DNA from: Frankiaceae bacterium
Lineage (GTDB): Bacteria; Actinomycetota; Actinomycetes; Mycobacteriales; SCTD01
Assembly: GCA_947479995.1 (NCBI GenBank)
Contig: CANKBT010000009.1
Coordinates: 1-23,321, forward strand
Reading direction: 5' to 3'
Length of the DNA stretch: 23,321 bases
In this document: positions 7,360-13,770 of the stretch, piece by piece
Layout: every line of letters starts with the position of its first letter
Position numbering within the stretch: the stretch's first letter is position 1
Notes under the pieces: model-generated
The model's database searches: none
What the model was told of the DNA's origin: nothing
Seen by the model: the letters and a program-made list of their open reading frames with translations, nothing else
Made by a program: the position numbers and the translations under genes

Positions 7360-7428
7360 GCCGGCAGCGTGCCGCCTCGGCCGGCGGGCGCGCAGCGGCT
7401 CCGGGCGCCGTTCACCCGGTTCCGGCGG

Positions 7429-7800
7429 TCAGAGCCGCGGCACGAAGCGCTCCCCGCGCAGGGCCGCCTCCACGAGCGCGACCTGCTGCCCGGCGGCGAG
7501 CAGGCGGCGCCCCTCGCGGTCGTACGCCGCGACGGCCGCCTCGACGACGTCGGGGCCGACGACGCCGCCCAGGTCGCGCCGCACCGTGCGCAGGCCGGCG
7601 CGCGCCGCCTCGACGCCGGCGTGCACGTGCTCGCCGGCGAAGCGGGCCAGCACGACCGGGTGCCGGCGCAGCACCTCGTGGGCGCGGTAGTCCGGCGGGC
7701 ACAGGTCGTAGAGCCAGGCGACCGCGGTGCGCTCCCAGTCGGGGGCGTGCGGCGGCAGCACCTCGGCCGGCCAGCCGGGCGGCGTGCGGGGGTCGGGCAC
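7429..7800 (-). CDS. Conserved actinobacterial hypothetical protein
   Basis: The protein has 123 residues, is probably cytoplasmic, and is mostly helical. Its most conserved-looking parts are TAVAWLYDLCPPDYRAHEVL, RRHPVVLARFA, and the C-terminal ALRGERFVPRL. I remember similar small proteins in Streptomyces and other actinomycetes, but no assigned function. The GTG at 7800 was chosen because AGGAGG lies 6 bases upstream, the best ribosome-binding site in this part of the window. Longer readings upstream would run through the divergent promoter region and a plus-strand gene. It is divergent from the DICT-like gene, with 90 bases between the starts. Confidence 0.75.
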   Translation of the reverse strand: MPDPRTPPGWPAEVLPPHAPDWERTAVAWLYDLCPPDYRAHEVLRRHPVVLARFAGEHVHAGVEAARAGLRTVRRDLGGVVGPDVVEAAVAAYDREGRRLLAAGQQVALVEAALRGERFVPRL

Positions 7801-7821
7801 GGGCCACCTCCTGGTGTCGTC

Positions 7822-7839
7822 CGCCGGGTCGTCCCGGCG
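7822..7839. promoter_or_regulatory. Palindrome between divergent promoters
   Basis: CGCCGGG-TCGT-CCCGGCG is a perfect 7-bp inverted repeat between the starts of the hypothetical gene at 7429-7800 and the DICT-like gene. It could be an operator or a leader hairpin for the minus-strand gene; nothing in the sequence decides which. Confidence 0.3.
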
Positions 7840-7890
7840 CGCGTCCCGGGTCACGTCAAGTGTCCGCCCCGACGCGCCGACACACCTGTC

Positions 7891-8481
7891 ATGACCGATG
7901 GGGTCGCGGGCGCGCTCAGCGCGGAGGACCTGCGTGCGTCCGTGCGCGCCCTGCGCCAGCCGATGGCCGCCAAGCGGGCGCCGGCGCCCCGCGCCTCGGC
8001 GTACGGCCGCGCGGCGCTGGCCGCGCCCGACGACGTGCGGCCGCCCGCCGCCCGCGGCGCGCTGGCCGGCCGCTTCCGCACGGCGGAGGCCTCGGCGCTC
8101 ATGTCCGGCACCGCGCTCGTGCTCGCCGTCGTGCCGGACGCCGGCCCGGTCGACCCGGCGCTGCTCGGCAGCCTGGCCACCGCCGTGCGGGCGGGCGGCA
8201 CGGCGCTCGTGCTCGGCCCGGACGTGCCCCGCGACGTGCCCGCCGACCGCAGCCGCCCGCTCACCGTGCCGCTGCGCGCCGACGACGCCCTGGCCGACGA
8301 GTGGGTGCTGCTCGCCGCCGGGCCCGGCAAGCGCATCGCCTTCGTCGCGCGCCGGGAGGGCGACGACCTGTGGGCGTGGAGCCTCACCCGCGACGCGGTC
8401 GCGGTGCAGCGCGCCGGCGCAGCGCTGCTGGAGCGGGTGCCGTTCCTGCGGCTGCGGGTGCCGCTGCTCAGCGGGCGCTGA
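7891..8481 (+). CDS. DICT-like sensory domain protein (tentative)
   Basis: The 196-residue soluble protein has an Ala/Arg-rich N-terminus. After it come two alpha/beta-looking units: a hydrophobic strand TALVLAVVPDAGPVD, a helix, TALVLGPDVP, and then LADEWVLLAAGPG followed by KRIAFVARREG and LTRDAVAVQRAGAALLERVP. The order of strand, helix, W-containing strand, then a T-x-D helix near the C-terminus resembles the DICT domain, a sensor module found with diguanylate cyclases and two-component proteins, usually in actinobacteria and cyanobacteria. That is my inference from pattern memory and could be wrong. The ATG at 7891 is the only good start, though it lacks a Shine-Dalgarno sequence. Its 3' end overlaps the convergent glpD by 14 bases. 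Confidence 0.6.
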   Translation: MTDGVAGALSAEDLRASVRALRQPMAAKRAPAPRASAYGRAALAAPDDVRPPAARGALAGRFRTAEASALMSGTALVLAVVPDAGPVDPALLGSLATAVRAGGTALVLGPDVPRDVPADRSRPLTVPLRADDALADEWVLLAAGPGKRIAFVARREGDDLWAWSLTRDAVAVQRAGAALLERVPFLRLRVPLLSGR

Positions 8482-9970
8482 GCAGCTCCTCGGCGGCGGC
8501 CTCCGCCGCCGGGCGCGCGGCGTCGGCCCAGGCGTCGACCAGCGACAGCCGGGTGCGGCGCTCGAGCAGGTCCTCGGTGCTGAGCGCGCCCTCCGCCCGC
8601 ACGCCCCAGCGCAGCTCGACGCCGAGCACCGGCACGCCGGGCGCCACCGGCGCCAGGTCGCGCGCGTCGCGCGCGAGCGCCGCGACCTCGCCGGCCTCGC
8701 TGCCGTAGCGCCGCACCAGGCGGGCCGGCACGCCGCGCGGCAGCGGGCCGGTGGCACCGACGAGCGGCAGGTCGCGGGTGCGGCACGGCAGGTCCGTGAC
8801 CCGGTCGACGGCGTCCTGCGCCATCCGCCGGTACGTCGTGAGCTTGCCGCCGACGAGCGTCCAGGCGCCGCTGTCGTCGCGGGTGACGGCGTGCCGGCGC
8901 GACAGGTCGGCGGTGCGGCCCTCCGAGCCCGCGACCAGCGGCCGCAGGCCGGCGTACGTGCCCACGACGTCGTCCTCGGCGAGGGGCACCTCGAGCCCGG
9001 CCGACAGCGTGTCGAGCAGGAAGCGCACCTCGGCGCGGTCGACCGGCGGCACCTCGGGCAGCGGGCCGTGCAGCGGGTCGTCGGTGAGCCCGACGTGCAC
9101 GAGCCCGTCCGGGTGCGGGAGCGCGAAGACGTAGCGGTTGGCCTCGCCCGGCACCGGCACGGTCATCGCGGCCACCGGGCTGCCGAGCGAGGTGGCCCGC
9201 AGCACGGCGTGCACGCCCTTGCTCGGGCGCAGCCGCGTCGCCGGCGACAGCACGTCGGCCCAGACGCCGGTGGCGTTGACGACCGCGCGGGCGGGCAGGC
9301 GCGCCGTCTCGCCGGTGAGCGCGTCGCGGACGTCGGCGCCCTCGCCGTCGACCGACAGCGCGCGCACCCGGGTGAGCACCGACGCGCCGTGCGCGGCGGC
9401 CGTGCGCGCCAGGCCCACGACCAGCCGGGCGTCGTCCTCGAGCTGGCCGTCCCAGCCGACGAGCGCGCCCTGCAGGCCCTCCCGGCGCACGCCGGGCAGC
9501 AGCCGGACGGCCTCCTCGACGCCGACGCGGCGGGGCCGGGGCAGCACGCTGCGGGGGGTGCCGACGCCGCGGCGCAGCACGTCGGCGACGCGGTGGCCGG
9601 CGTCGACCAGCAGCGCGTCGCGGCGGCCCAGCCCGACGCCGACGGGCACGGCCATCGGCAGCGGGCGCACCAGGTGCGGCGCCGTGCGGCGCATCAGCAC
9701 GTCGCGCTCGCGCGCCGACTCGAGCGCGAGGCCCACGTCGCCGCTCGCCAGGTAGCGCAGGCCGCCGTGCACGAGCTTGCTCGACCAGCGGCTGGTGCCG
9801 AAGGCGAGGTCGTCCTTCTCCACGAGCACGACCGACAGCCCGCGGGAGGCGGCGTCGAGCGCCACCCCGGCGCCGGACACCCCGCCGCCGACGACGAGCA
9901 GGTCGACCGGGGCGCGGGTGGCGGCGTCGAGCTCGCGGTCGCGACGCGCGCGGGTCAGCAGGGAGCTCAT
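8468..9970 (-). CDS. glpD: FAD-dependent glycerol-3-phosphate dehydrogenase
   Basis: The 500-residue protein oxidises sn-glycerol-3-phosphate to dihydroxyacetone phosphate, passing electrons to the quinone pool at the membrane. Evidence includes the Rossmann FAD motif LLVVGGGVSGAGVALDAASR (24-43), the dinucleotide-binding acidic residue after VVLVE, FGTSRWSSKLVHGGLRYL (57-74), VVNATGVWAD, the MTVPVPGEANRYVFALP and VGLTDDP segments, and VGGKLTTYRRMAQ near the C-terminal domain. Length and motif order match GlpD. Its ATG overlaps the tetR stop codon (ATGA, 9967-9970), so it is translationally coupled to the regulator. The same order, with a divergent FAD oxidase and lipid kinase, is found at M. 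tuberculosis glpD1 (Rv2249c). Confidence 0.96.
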   Translation of the reverse strand: MSSLLTRARRDRELDAATRAPVDLLVVGGGVSGAGVALDAASRGLSVVLVEKDDLAFGTSRWSSKLVHGGLRYLASGDVGLALESARERDVLMRRTAPHLVRPLPMAVPVGVGLGRRDALLVDAGHRVADVLRRGVGTPRSVLPRPRRVGVEEAVRLLPGVRREGLQGALVGWDGQLEDDARLVVGLARTAAAHGASVLTRVRALSVDGEGADVRDALTGETARLPARAVVNATGVWADVLSPATRLRPSKGVHAVLRATSLGSPVAAMTVPVPGEANRYVFALPHPDGLVHVGLTDDPLHGPLPEVPPVDRAEVRFLLDTLSAGLEVPLAEDDVVGTYAGLRPLVAGSEGRTADLSRRHAVTRDDSGAWTLVGGKLTTYRRMAQDAVDRVTDLPCRTRDLPLVGATGPLPRGVPARLVRRYGSEAGEVAALARDARDLAPVAPGVPVLGVELRWGVRAEGALSTEDLLERRTRLSLVDAWADAARPAAEAAAEELLSAR

Positions 9971-10563
9971 GACAGGTACCCCTCCAGGAGGCGGCGGAGC
10001 TGCGCGGGCGCGCCCCCGCCGGGCAGCTCGCGCTCGACGACGCGGGCCGAGAACACGAACGACTGCGTGGTGAGCAGCAGCACGAGGGCGGTGGCGCGCG
10101 GGTCGTCGGTGCGCACCGAGCCGTCGGCGACGCCCTCGGCGACCTGGCCGGCGACGAGGTCGACGGCGGCGCGCTGGGTCGAGCCGAGGCGGTCGACGAC
10201 GAGCGGCAGCAGCAGCTCGGGGTCGACGTCGAGGACCCGGCGCAGGAGCGGGTGCGCGACGAGGCGCTCGACGACGAGCAGGCCGCTCTCGACCAGCCGG
10301 TCGCGGGCGGTCGGGTGGTGCGCGGTCTCGGCCCGGGCCTGCTCGAGCAGCGCCACCAGCTCGGTGGTGAGCAGCGCCGACACCACGGTCGTGAGGTCGG
10401 CGAACTGCCGGTAGACGGTCATGCGGCTGACGCCGGCGCGGCGGGCGACGTCGGCGAGCGTCGTGCGGCGCAGGCCGACGTCCATGACGCACGACCAGGC
10501 GGCGCGCAGGACGGGGTCGTCGGTCACCGGGCCCTGCGCGCTGGTGTGACGTTCTGACGCCAT
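9967..10563 (-). CDS. TetR/AcrR family transcriptional regulator
   Basis: The 198-residue protein has an N-terminal helix-turn-helix, TTLADVARRAGVSRMTVYRQF (about 34-54), and a variable ligand-binding C-terminal domain with long helices, a normal TetR length. It is the counterpart by position of Rv2250c. The ATG at 10563 has no Shine-Dalgarno sequence; TACAGT lies 7 bases upstream, so a leaderless start is likely. The gene overlaps glpD by 4 bases and is divergent from the alkyl-DHAP-synthase-like gene, with start codons 16 bases apart. The shared region holds the inverted repeat GTGTGAC...GTCACAC, so autoregulation and control of the divergent gene are likely. The ligand is unknown; a lipid intermediate would fit the neighbours. 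Confidence 0.93.
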   Translation of the reverse strand: MASERHTSAQGPVTDDPVLRAAWSCVMDVGLRRTTLADVARRAGVSRMTVYRQFADLTTVVSALLTTELVALLEQARAETAHHPTARDRLVESGLLVVERLVAHPLLRRVLDVDPELLLPLVVDRLGSTQRAAVDLVAGQVAEGVADGSVRTDDPRATALVLLLTTQSFVFSARVVERELPGGGAPAQLRRLLEGYLS

Positions 10564-10572
10564 GTGTCACAC
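10544..10572. promoter_or_regulatory. Candidate TetR operator between tetR and FAD oxidase gene
   Basis: GTGTGAC (10544-10550) and GTCACAC (10566-10572) form a perfect 7-bp inverted repeat separated by 15 bases. Inside it, TGTG-T-CACA (10563-10571) is a shorter palindrome. The minus-strand -10 box TACAGT (10571-10576) and a plus-strand box CACACT (10568-10573) overlap the right arm, so a bound repressor could block both promoters. Confidence 0.5.
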
Positions 10573-10579
10573 TGTACCC

Positions 10580-12229
10580 ATGGACGCCGTCGTCGACGAC
10601 ATGGCCCACGCCGGCTGGGGCGACCCCGCCCGCCGCACGGGGCTCCCCCCGCACGCCGCCGCCTGGCTGGCCGAGCACGTCGGCACGGGGGTGCCGTCGA
10701 CGCCCGTGCCCCTCGCCGACGTCGTCGCGCGGCCGTCCGCGCTGCCCGTCGACGCGCGCGACGCGCTGCAGGACGCGGTCGGCGTCGCGCACGTGCGCGT
10801 CGACCACGCCGCCCGGGTGCGCCACGCCGCGGGCCGCAGCTACCTCGACCTCGTGCGCCTGCGCCGCGGCGAGGCCGACGACGCGCCGGACGCCGTGGTG
10901 CTGCCCGGCAGCGCCGCCGAGGTGGCCGCCGTGCTCGCGGCCTGCGTGCGCACCGGCACGGCGGTCGTGCCGTTCGGCGGCGGCACGTCCGTGGTCGGCG
11001 GGGTGGCCGGCCTGCGCGGCCGGCACGCCGCGGTGGTGGCCCTCGACCTGCGCCGCATGGACCGCCTGGTCGCGGTCGACCCCGTGTCGCGCACCGCCGT
11101 GTTCGAGCCCGGCGTCCGCGGCCCCGCGGCCGAGGAGGCGCTCGCCGCGCACGGGCTGACGCTCGGCCACCTCCCCCAGTCCTTCGAGCACGCCACGCTC
11201 GGCGGCTACGCCGCCACCCGCTCGGCCGGCCAGGCCAGCACCGGCTACGGCCGCTTCGACGACCTCGTCGTCGGCCTGGTCGTGCAGACGCCCGCCGGCG
11301 AGCTGCGCCTCGGCCGGGGCGCCGCCAGCGCCGCCGGGCCGTCGCTGCTCGGCCTGCTGCTCGGCAGCGAGGGGGCGTACGGCGTGGTCACCGAGGTGAC
11401 GGTCCGCGTGCGCCCCCTGCCCGAGGTGCGGCGCCACGAGGGCGCGTTCTTCCGCAGCTGGGCCGAGGGCGTCGACGCCCTGCGGGCGCTGGAGCAGGCG
11501 GGCGTCGCGCCCGACGTCGCCCGGCTCTCCGACCCCGACGAGACGCGCGTGCAGCTCGCGCTGTCCGGCGCCGGCCGGCTCACGCGCGCGGTGCTGCGCG
11601 CCCGCGGCGCCACCTGCCTCGCGGTCCTCGGCTGGGACGGCACGGCCGCCTCGGTCGGCGCCCGGCGCGCGGCCGCCCGCGAGGTGCTGGCGCAGCACGG
11701 CGTGCAGTGGGCGGGCACCGGCGTCGGCGCCCGGTGGGAGCACGGGCGCTTCGACGGGCCCTACCTGCGCGACGACCTGCTCGACGCCGGCGTGCTCGTC
11801 GAGACGCTCGAGACGTCGGCGACCTGGTCGCGGCTGCACGAGGTGCACGGCGCCGTCCGCGCCGCGCTGGCGGGCGCCCTCGCCGGCACGCCGCCGGTCG
11901 TGATGTGCCACGTGTCGCACCTCTACCCGCACGGCGCGTCGCTCTACTTCACCGTGCTGGCCAGGCAGTCCGAGACCGACCCGGTCGGCCAGTGGCAGCG
12001 CGCCAAGGCCGCCGCCACGCGCGCGCTCGTCGCCACCGGCGCGACCGTCACGCACCACCACGCGGTCGGCGTCGACCACCGCGACGCGATGCCCGACGAG
12101 GTCGGCGCGCTGGGCGTCGAGGTGCTGCGCGCCGTCAAGGCCGTGCTCGACCCGGCGGGCGTGCTCAACCCCGGCAAGCTCGTGGCGCCCGCGGGCGAGC
12201 CGGTCGGGCAGGCAGACTCCCCCGCGTGA
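10580..12229 (+). CDS. FAD-binding oxidase of the alkyldihydroxyacetonephosphate synthase (AGPS) type
   Basis: The 549-residue protein belongs to the VAO/PCMH flavoprotein family. It has the FAD-binding loop VPFGGGTSVVGG (about 130-141), GYAATRSAGQASTGYGRFDD (about 209-228), LGSEGAYGVVTEVT (about 260-273), MCHVSHLYPHGASLYFT, and THHHAVGVDH with His492-494, which matches the catalytic HHH of alkyl-DHAP synthase. AGPS exchanges the acyl chain of acyl-DHAP for a fatty alcohol, making the ether bond. It corresponds to Rv2251, whose substrate is, to my knowledge, not proven; a D-lactate-type oxidase remains possible. I prefer the ATG at 10580 over 10562, which overlaps the tetR start. Its stop overlaps the GTG of the lipid kinase (GTGA). 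Confidence 0.88.
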   Translation: MDAVVDDMAHAGWGDPARRTGLPPHAAAWLAEHVGTGVPSTPVPLADVVARPSALPVDARDALQDAVGVAHVRVDHAARVRHAAGRSYLDLVRLRRGEADDAPDAVVLPGSAAEVAAVLAACVRTGTAVVPFGGGTSVVGGVAGLRGRHAAVVALDLRRMDRLVAVDPVSRTAVFEPGVRGPAAEEALAAHGLTLGHLPQSFEHATLGGYAATRSAGQASTGYGRFDDLVVGLVVQTPAGELRLGRGAASAAGPSLLGLLLGSEGAYGVVTEVTVRVRPLPEVRRHEGAFFRSWAEGVDALRALEQAGVAPDVARLSDPDETRVQLALSGAGRLTRAVLRARGATCLAVLGWDGTAASVGARRAAAREVLAQHGVQWAGTGVGARWEHGRFDGPYLRDDLLDAGVLVETLETSATWSRLHEVHGAVRAALAGALAGTPPVVMCHVSHLYPHGASLYFTVLARQSETDPVGQWQRAKAAATRALVATGATVTHHHAVGVDHRDAMPDEVGALGVEVLRAVKAVLDPAGVLNPGKLVAPAGEPVGQADSPA

Positions 12230-13107
12230 GGCTGCAGCTCGTCGTCAACCCGTCCGCCGGCGGCGGCCGGGCGGCGCGCCTCGTGCCGGCCGTCGAGGCG
12301 GCGCTGCGCGCCGACGGGCACGACGCCGTCACGACGCCGACGGCGTCGCTCGCGCACGCCGACGCGCTCGCCGCGCAGGCCTGCGCCGACGACCGGGTGG
12401 TCGTGGCGATGGGCGGCGACGGGCTGGTCGGCCGGCTGGCCGGCGCGGTCTCGGCCGCGGGCGGCCTGCTGGCGCTCGTGCCCGGCGGCCGCGGCAACGA
12501 CTTCGGGCGGGCCCTCGGCGTGCCCAAGGACCCGGTCGCCGCGGCGCACGCGCTCGCCCGCAGCACCGAGCGCGCCGTCGACCTCGGGTGCGTGCGCTCC
12601 GCCGACGGCGAGGTGCCCTTCGTCGGCATCGCCTCGGTGGGCTTCGACTCGGCCGTGCAGGAGCGGGTGCTGCGCGTGCGGCTGCCCCTCGGCCAGCTCG
12701 TCTACCTCTACGCCGCGCTAGGCGCGGTCGCGTCGTGGCGGCACGCCGGCTTCTCGGGCACCGTCGACGGCGCGCCGTTCGCGCACCGCGGCTGGGCGGT
12801 GGCCGCCGCCAACTCCGGCGTCTACGGCGGCGGCATGCGGCTCGCCCCCGACGCCTCGGTGCAGGACGGGCGGCTCGACCTCGTGACGACGGCCGAGACC
12901 TCGCGGCTGCGCTTCCTGCGCTCGCTGCCCCGGGTCTTCTCCGGCACGCACGTGCAGGCCGAGAGCGTGTCGGTGCGGCCGGTGCAGGTGCTCCAGCTGG
13001 CGGCCGACCGGGAGTTCCGCGTCTTCGCGGACGGCGACCCGGTCGGCCGCCTGCCGTGCACGATCAGCGTGCGCCCGGGGGCGCTGCGCCTGCTGCTGCC
13101 GGGCTGA
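12226..13107 (+). CDS. Diacylglycerol kinase-like lipid kinase (DgkB/YegS family)
   Basis: The 293-residue protein has the lipid-kinase catalytic domain: VVNPSAGGGRA (about 6-16), the nucleotide-binding VVVAMGGDGLVGRLAGAV with the GGDG signature at about 65-68, VPGGRGNDFGRALGVP in place of the usual GTGNDFAR, and a beta-sandwich C-terminal domain (GVYGGGMRLAPDASVQDGRL, then FADGDPVGRLP). It would phosphorylate diacylglycerol or a related lipid to the phosphatidate level. Position and type match Rv2252, reported as a diacylglycerol kinase. The GTG at 12226 overlaps the stop of the AGPS-like gene by 4 bases, so the two are co-translated. Confidence 0.92.
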   Translation: MRLQLVVNPSAGGGRAARLVPAVEAALRADGHDAVTTPTASLAHADALAAQACADDRVVVAMGGDGLVGRLAGAVSAAGGLLALVPGGRGNDFGRALGVPKDPVAAAHALARSTERAVDLGCVRSADGEVPFVGIASVGFDSAVQERVLRVRLPLGQLVYLYAALGAVASWRHAGFSGTVDGAPFAHRGWAVAAANSGVYGGGMRLAPDASVQDGRLDLVTTAETSRLRFLRSLPRVFSGTHVQAESVSVRPVQVLQLAADREFRVFADGDPVGRLPCTISVRPGALRLLLPG

Positions 13108-13141
13108 CCGCCGGCAGCGGCGCGGGGGTCAGCGCCGGCGG
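13108..13141. terminator. Candidate bidirectional hairpin after lipid kinase gene
   Basis: CCGCCGGC (13108-13115) pairs with GCCGGCGG (13134-13141) around an 18-base loop, starting directly after the kinase stop. It has no U-tract. The stop of the small minus-strand ORF lies in the loop. Confidence 0.3.
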
Positions 13142-13230
13142 AACGCGTGCGAGCGCGGCGCGGGGGCGCGGCGCTCCTGCGGCCGGGGCGCGGGGGCGGG
13201 ACGGCGGGGCGGGTGCGGGCGTGCGGGCAC
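13129..13230 (-). CDS. Possible 33-residue Pro/Arg-rich small protein
   Basis: This small ORF of 33 codons plus stop begins with GTG at 13230 and has a strong ribosome site, GAGGAGG, 4 bases upstream. The peptide is almost wholly Pro, Arg and Ala, with repeated PAP units and an Arg-rich end (SHAFRRR). I recognise no family. The composition is also what random GC-rich DNA yields, so the main support is the ribosome site together with a TACGGT box and leaderless mini-ORF upstream at 13278-13301. It occupies the 251-base stretch between the lipid kinase and the PPOX flavoprotein, which holds no other credible gene. Confidence 0.35.
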   Translation of the reverse strand: MPARPHPPRRPAPAPRPQERRAPAPRSHAFRRR

Positions 13231-13277
13231 GGGTCCTCCTCGGGAGGGTGCGCAGGGACGAGGGGCGGGAGGCGCTC

Positions 13278-13289
13278 TCACAGGTCCAT
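13278..13289 (-). other. Leaderless three-codon mini-ORF (Met-Asp-Leu-stop)
   Basis: ATGGACCTGTGA reads on the minus strand 6 bases after a TACGGT box (13296-13301), the same geometry as other leaderless starts here. It precedes the 33-residue small ORF by 47 bases. Its first 9 bases recur exactly at the start of the divergent PPOX gene (13359-13367). Confidence 0.3.
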
Positions 13290-13346
13290 GCGACGACCGT
13301 AGGCAGCCGGTCGGCGGGCGTCGAGCGCTTTATCGGGCCGGGTCCG

Positions 13347-13352
13347 TAGCGT
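13347..13352 (+). promoter_or_regulatory. -10 box of leaderless PPOX flavoprotein gene
   Basis: TAGCGT ends 6 bases before the ATG at 13359. No Shine-Dalgarno sequence is present, so transcription probably starts at the ATG. Confidence 0.55.
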
Positions 13353-13358
13353 GGCCGG

Positions 13359-13760
13359 ATGGACCTGCACGACGCGCGGGAGCACGTCCGCCGCCACCAC
13401 CACGCCGTGCTGCTCACCACCCGCCGCGACGGCGCGCCGCAGATGTCGCCGGTGCTCGCGGGCGTCGACCTCGAGGGCCGCGTGCTCGTCTCGGCGCAGC
13501 GGCGGTCGGCCAAGGTGCACAACCTGCTGCGCGACCCGCGGGCGTGGCTCTGCGTCTTCCCCGAGCACTTCTACGGCGCCTGGGTGCAGGTCGGCGGCCG
13601 CGTCGAGGTGCTGCAGGGCGAGGCCGCCCTGGCGCCGCTCGAGGACTACTACCGCAGCGTGTCCGGTGAGCACCCCGACTGGGCGGCGTACCGCGAGGCG
13701 ATGGTCGAGGACGAGCGCGTGCTGCTGCGCCTGCGGCTCGAGTCGGCGGGCCCGGGCTGA
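13359..13760 (+). CDS. PPOX-class flavin/F420-dependent oxidoreductase
   Basis: The 133-residue protein has the split-barrel fold of the pyridoxamine-phosphate-oxidase-like superfamily. Typical segments are the HHAVLLTTRRDGAPQMSPV strand pair (about 14-32), GRVLVSAQRRSAKVHNLLRDPR (about 40-61), and WVQVGGRVEVLQGE (about 75-88). The length, the HNLLRDPR helix after the substrate strand and the high-GC actinomycete setting fit the F420-dependent TIGR03618-type group, so F420H2 is the likeliest cofactor; FMN is the alternative. The substrate is unknown. It ends 10 bases from the convergent hydroxylase gene. Confidence 0.85.
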   Translation: MDLHDAREHVRRHHHAVLLTTRRDGAPQMSPVLAGVDLEGRVLVSAQRRSAKVHNLLRDPRAWLCVFPEHFYGAWVQVGGRVEVLQGEAALAPLEDYYRSVSGEHPDWAAYREAMVEDERVLLRLRLESAGPG

Positions 13761-13770
13761 CCGCCCCGGC

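Noticed and set aside
5059..8481. A very long plus-strand open frame opposite dxs
   Set aside because: Only its last part (7891-8481) is a gene. The rest is the antisense of dxs and its neighbours, kept open by GC-rich codons, with Arg/Asp/Val-biased composition and no domain.
10562..10564. ATG at 10562 as start of the AGPS-like gene
   Set aside because: It overlaps the divergent tetR start and the operator repeat. ATG at 10580 is clear of them and has a CACACT box 6 bases upstream.
8468..12079. A minus-strand open frame much longer than glpD
   Set aside because: The part upstream of 9970 is antisense to the AGPS-like gene and out of frame with tetR. GlpD begins at the ATGA overlap at 9970.
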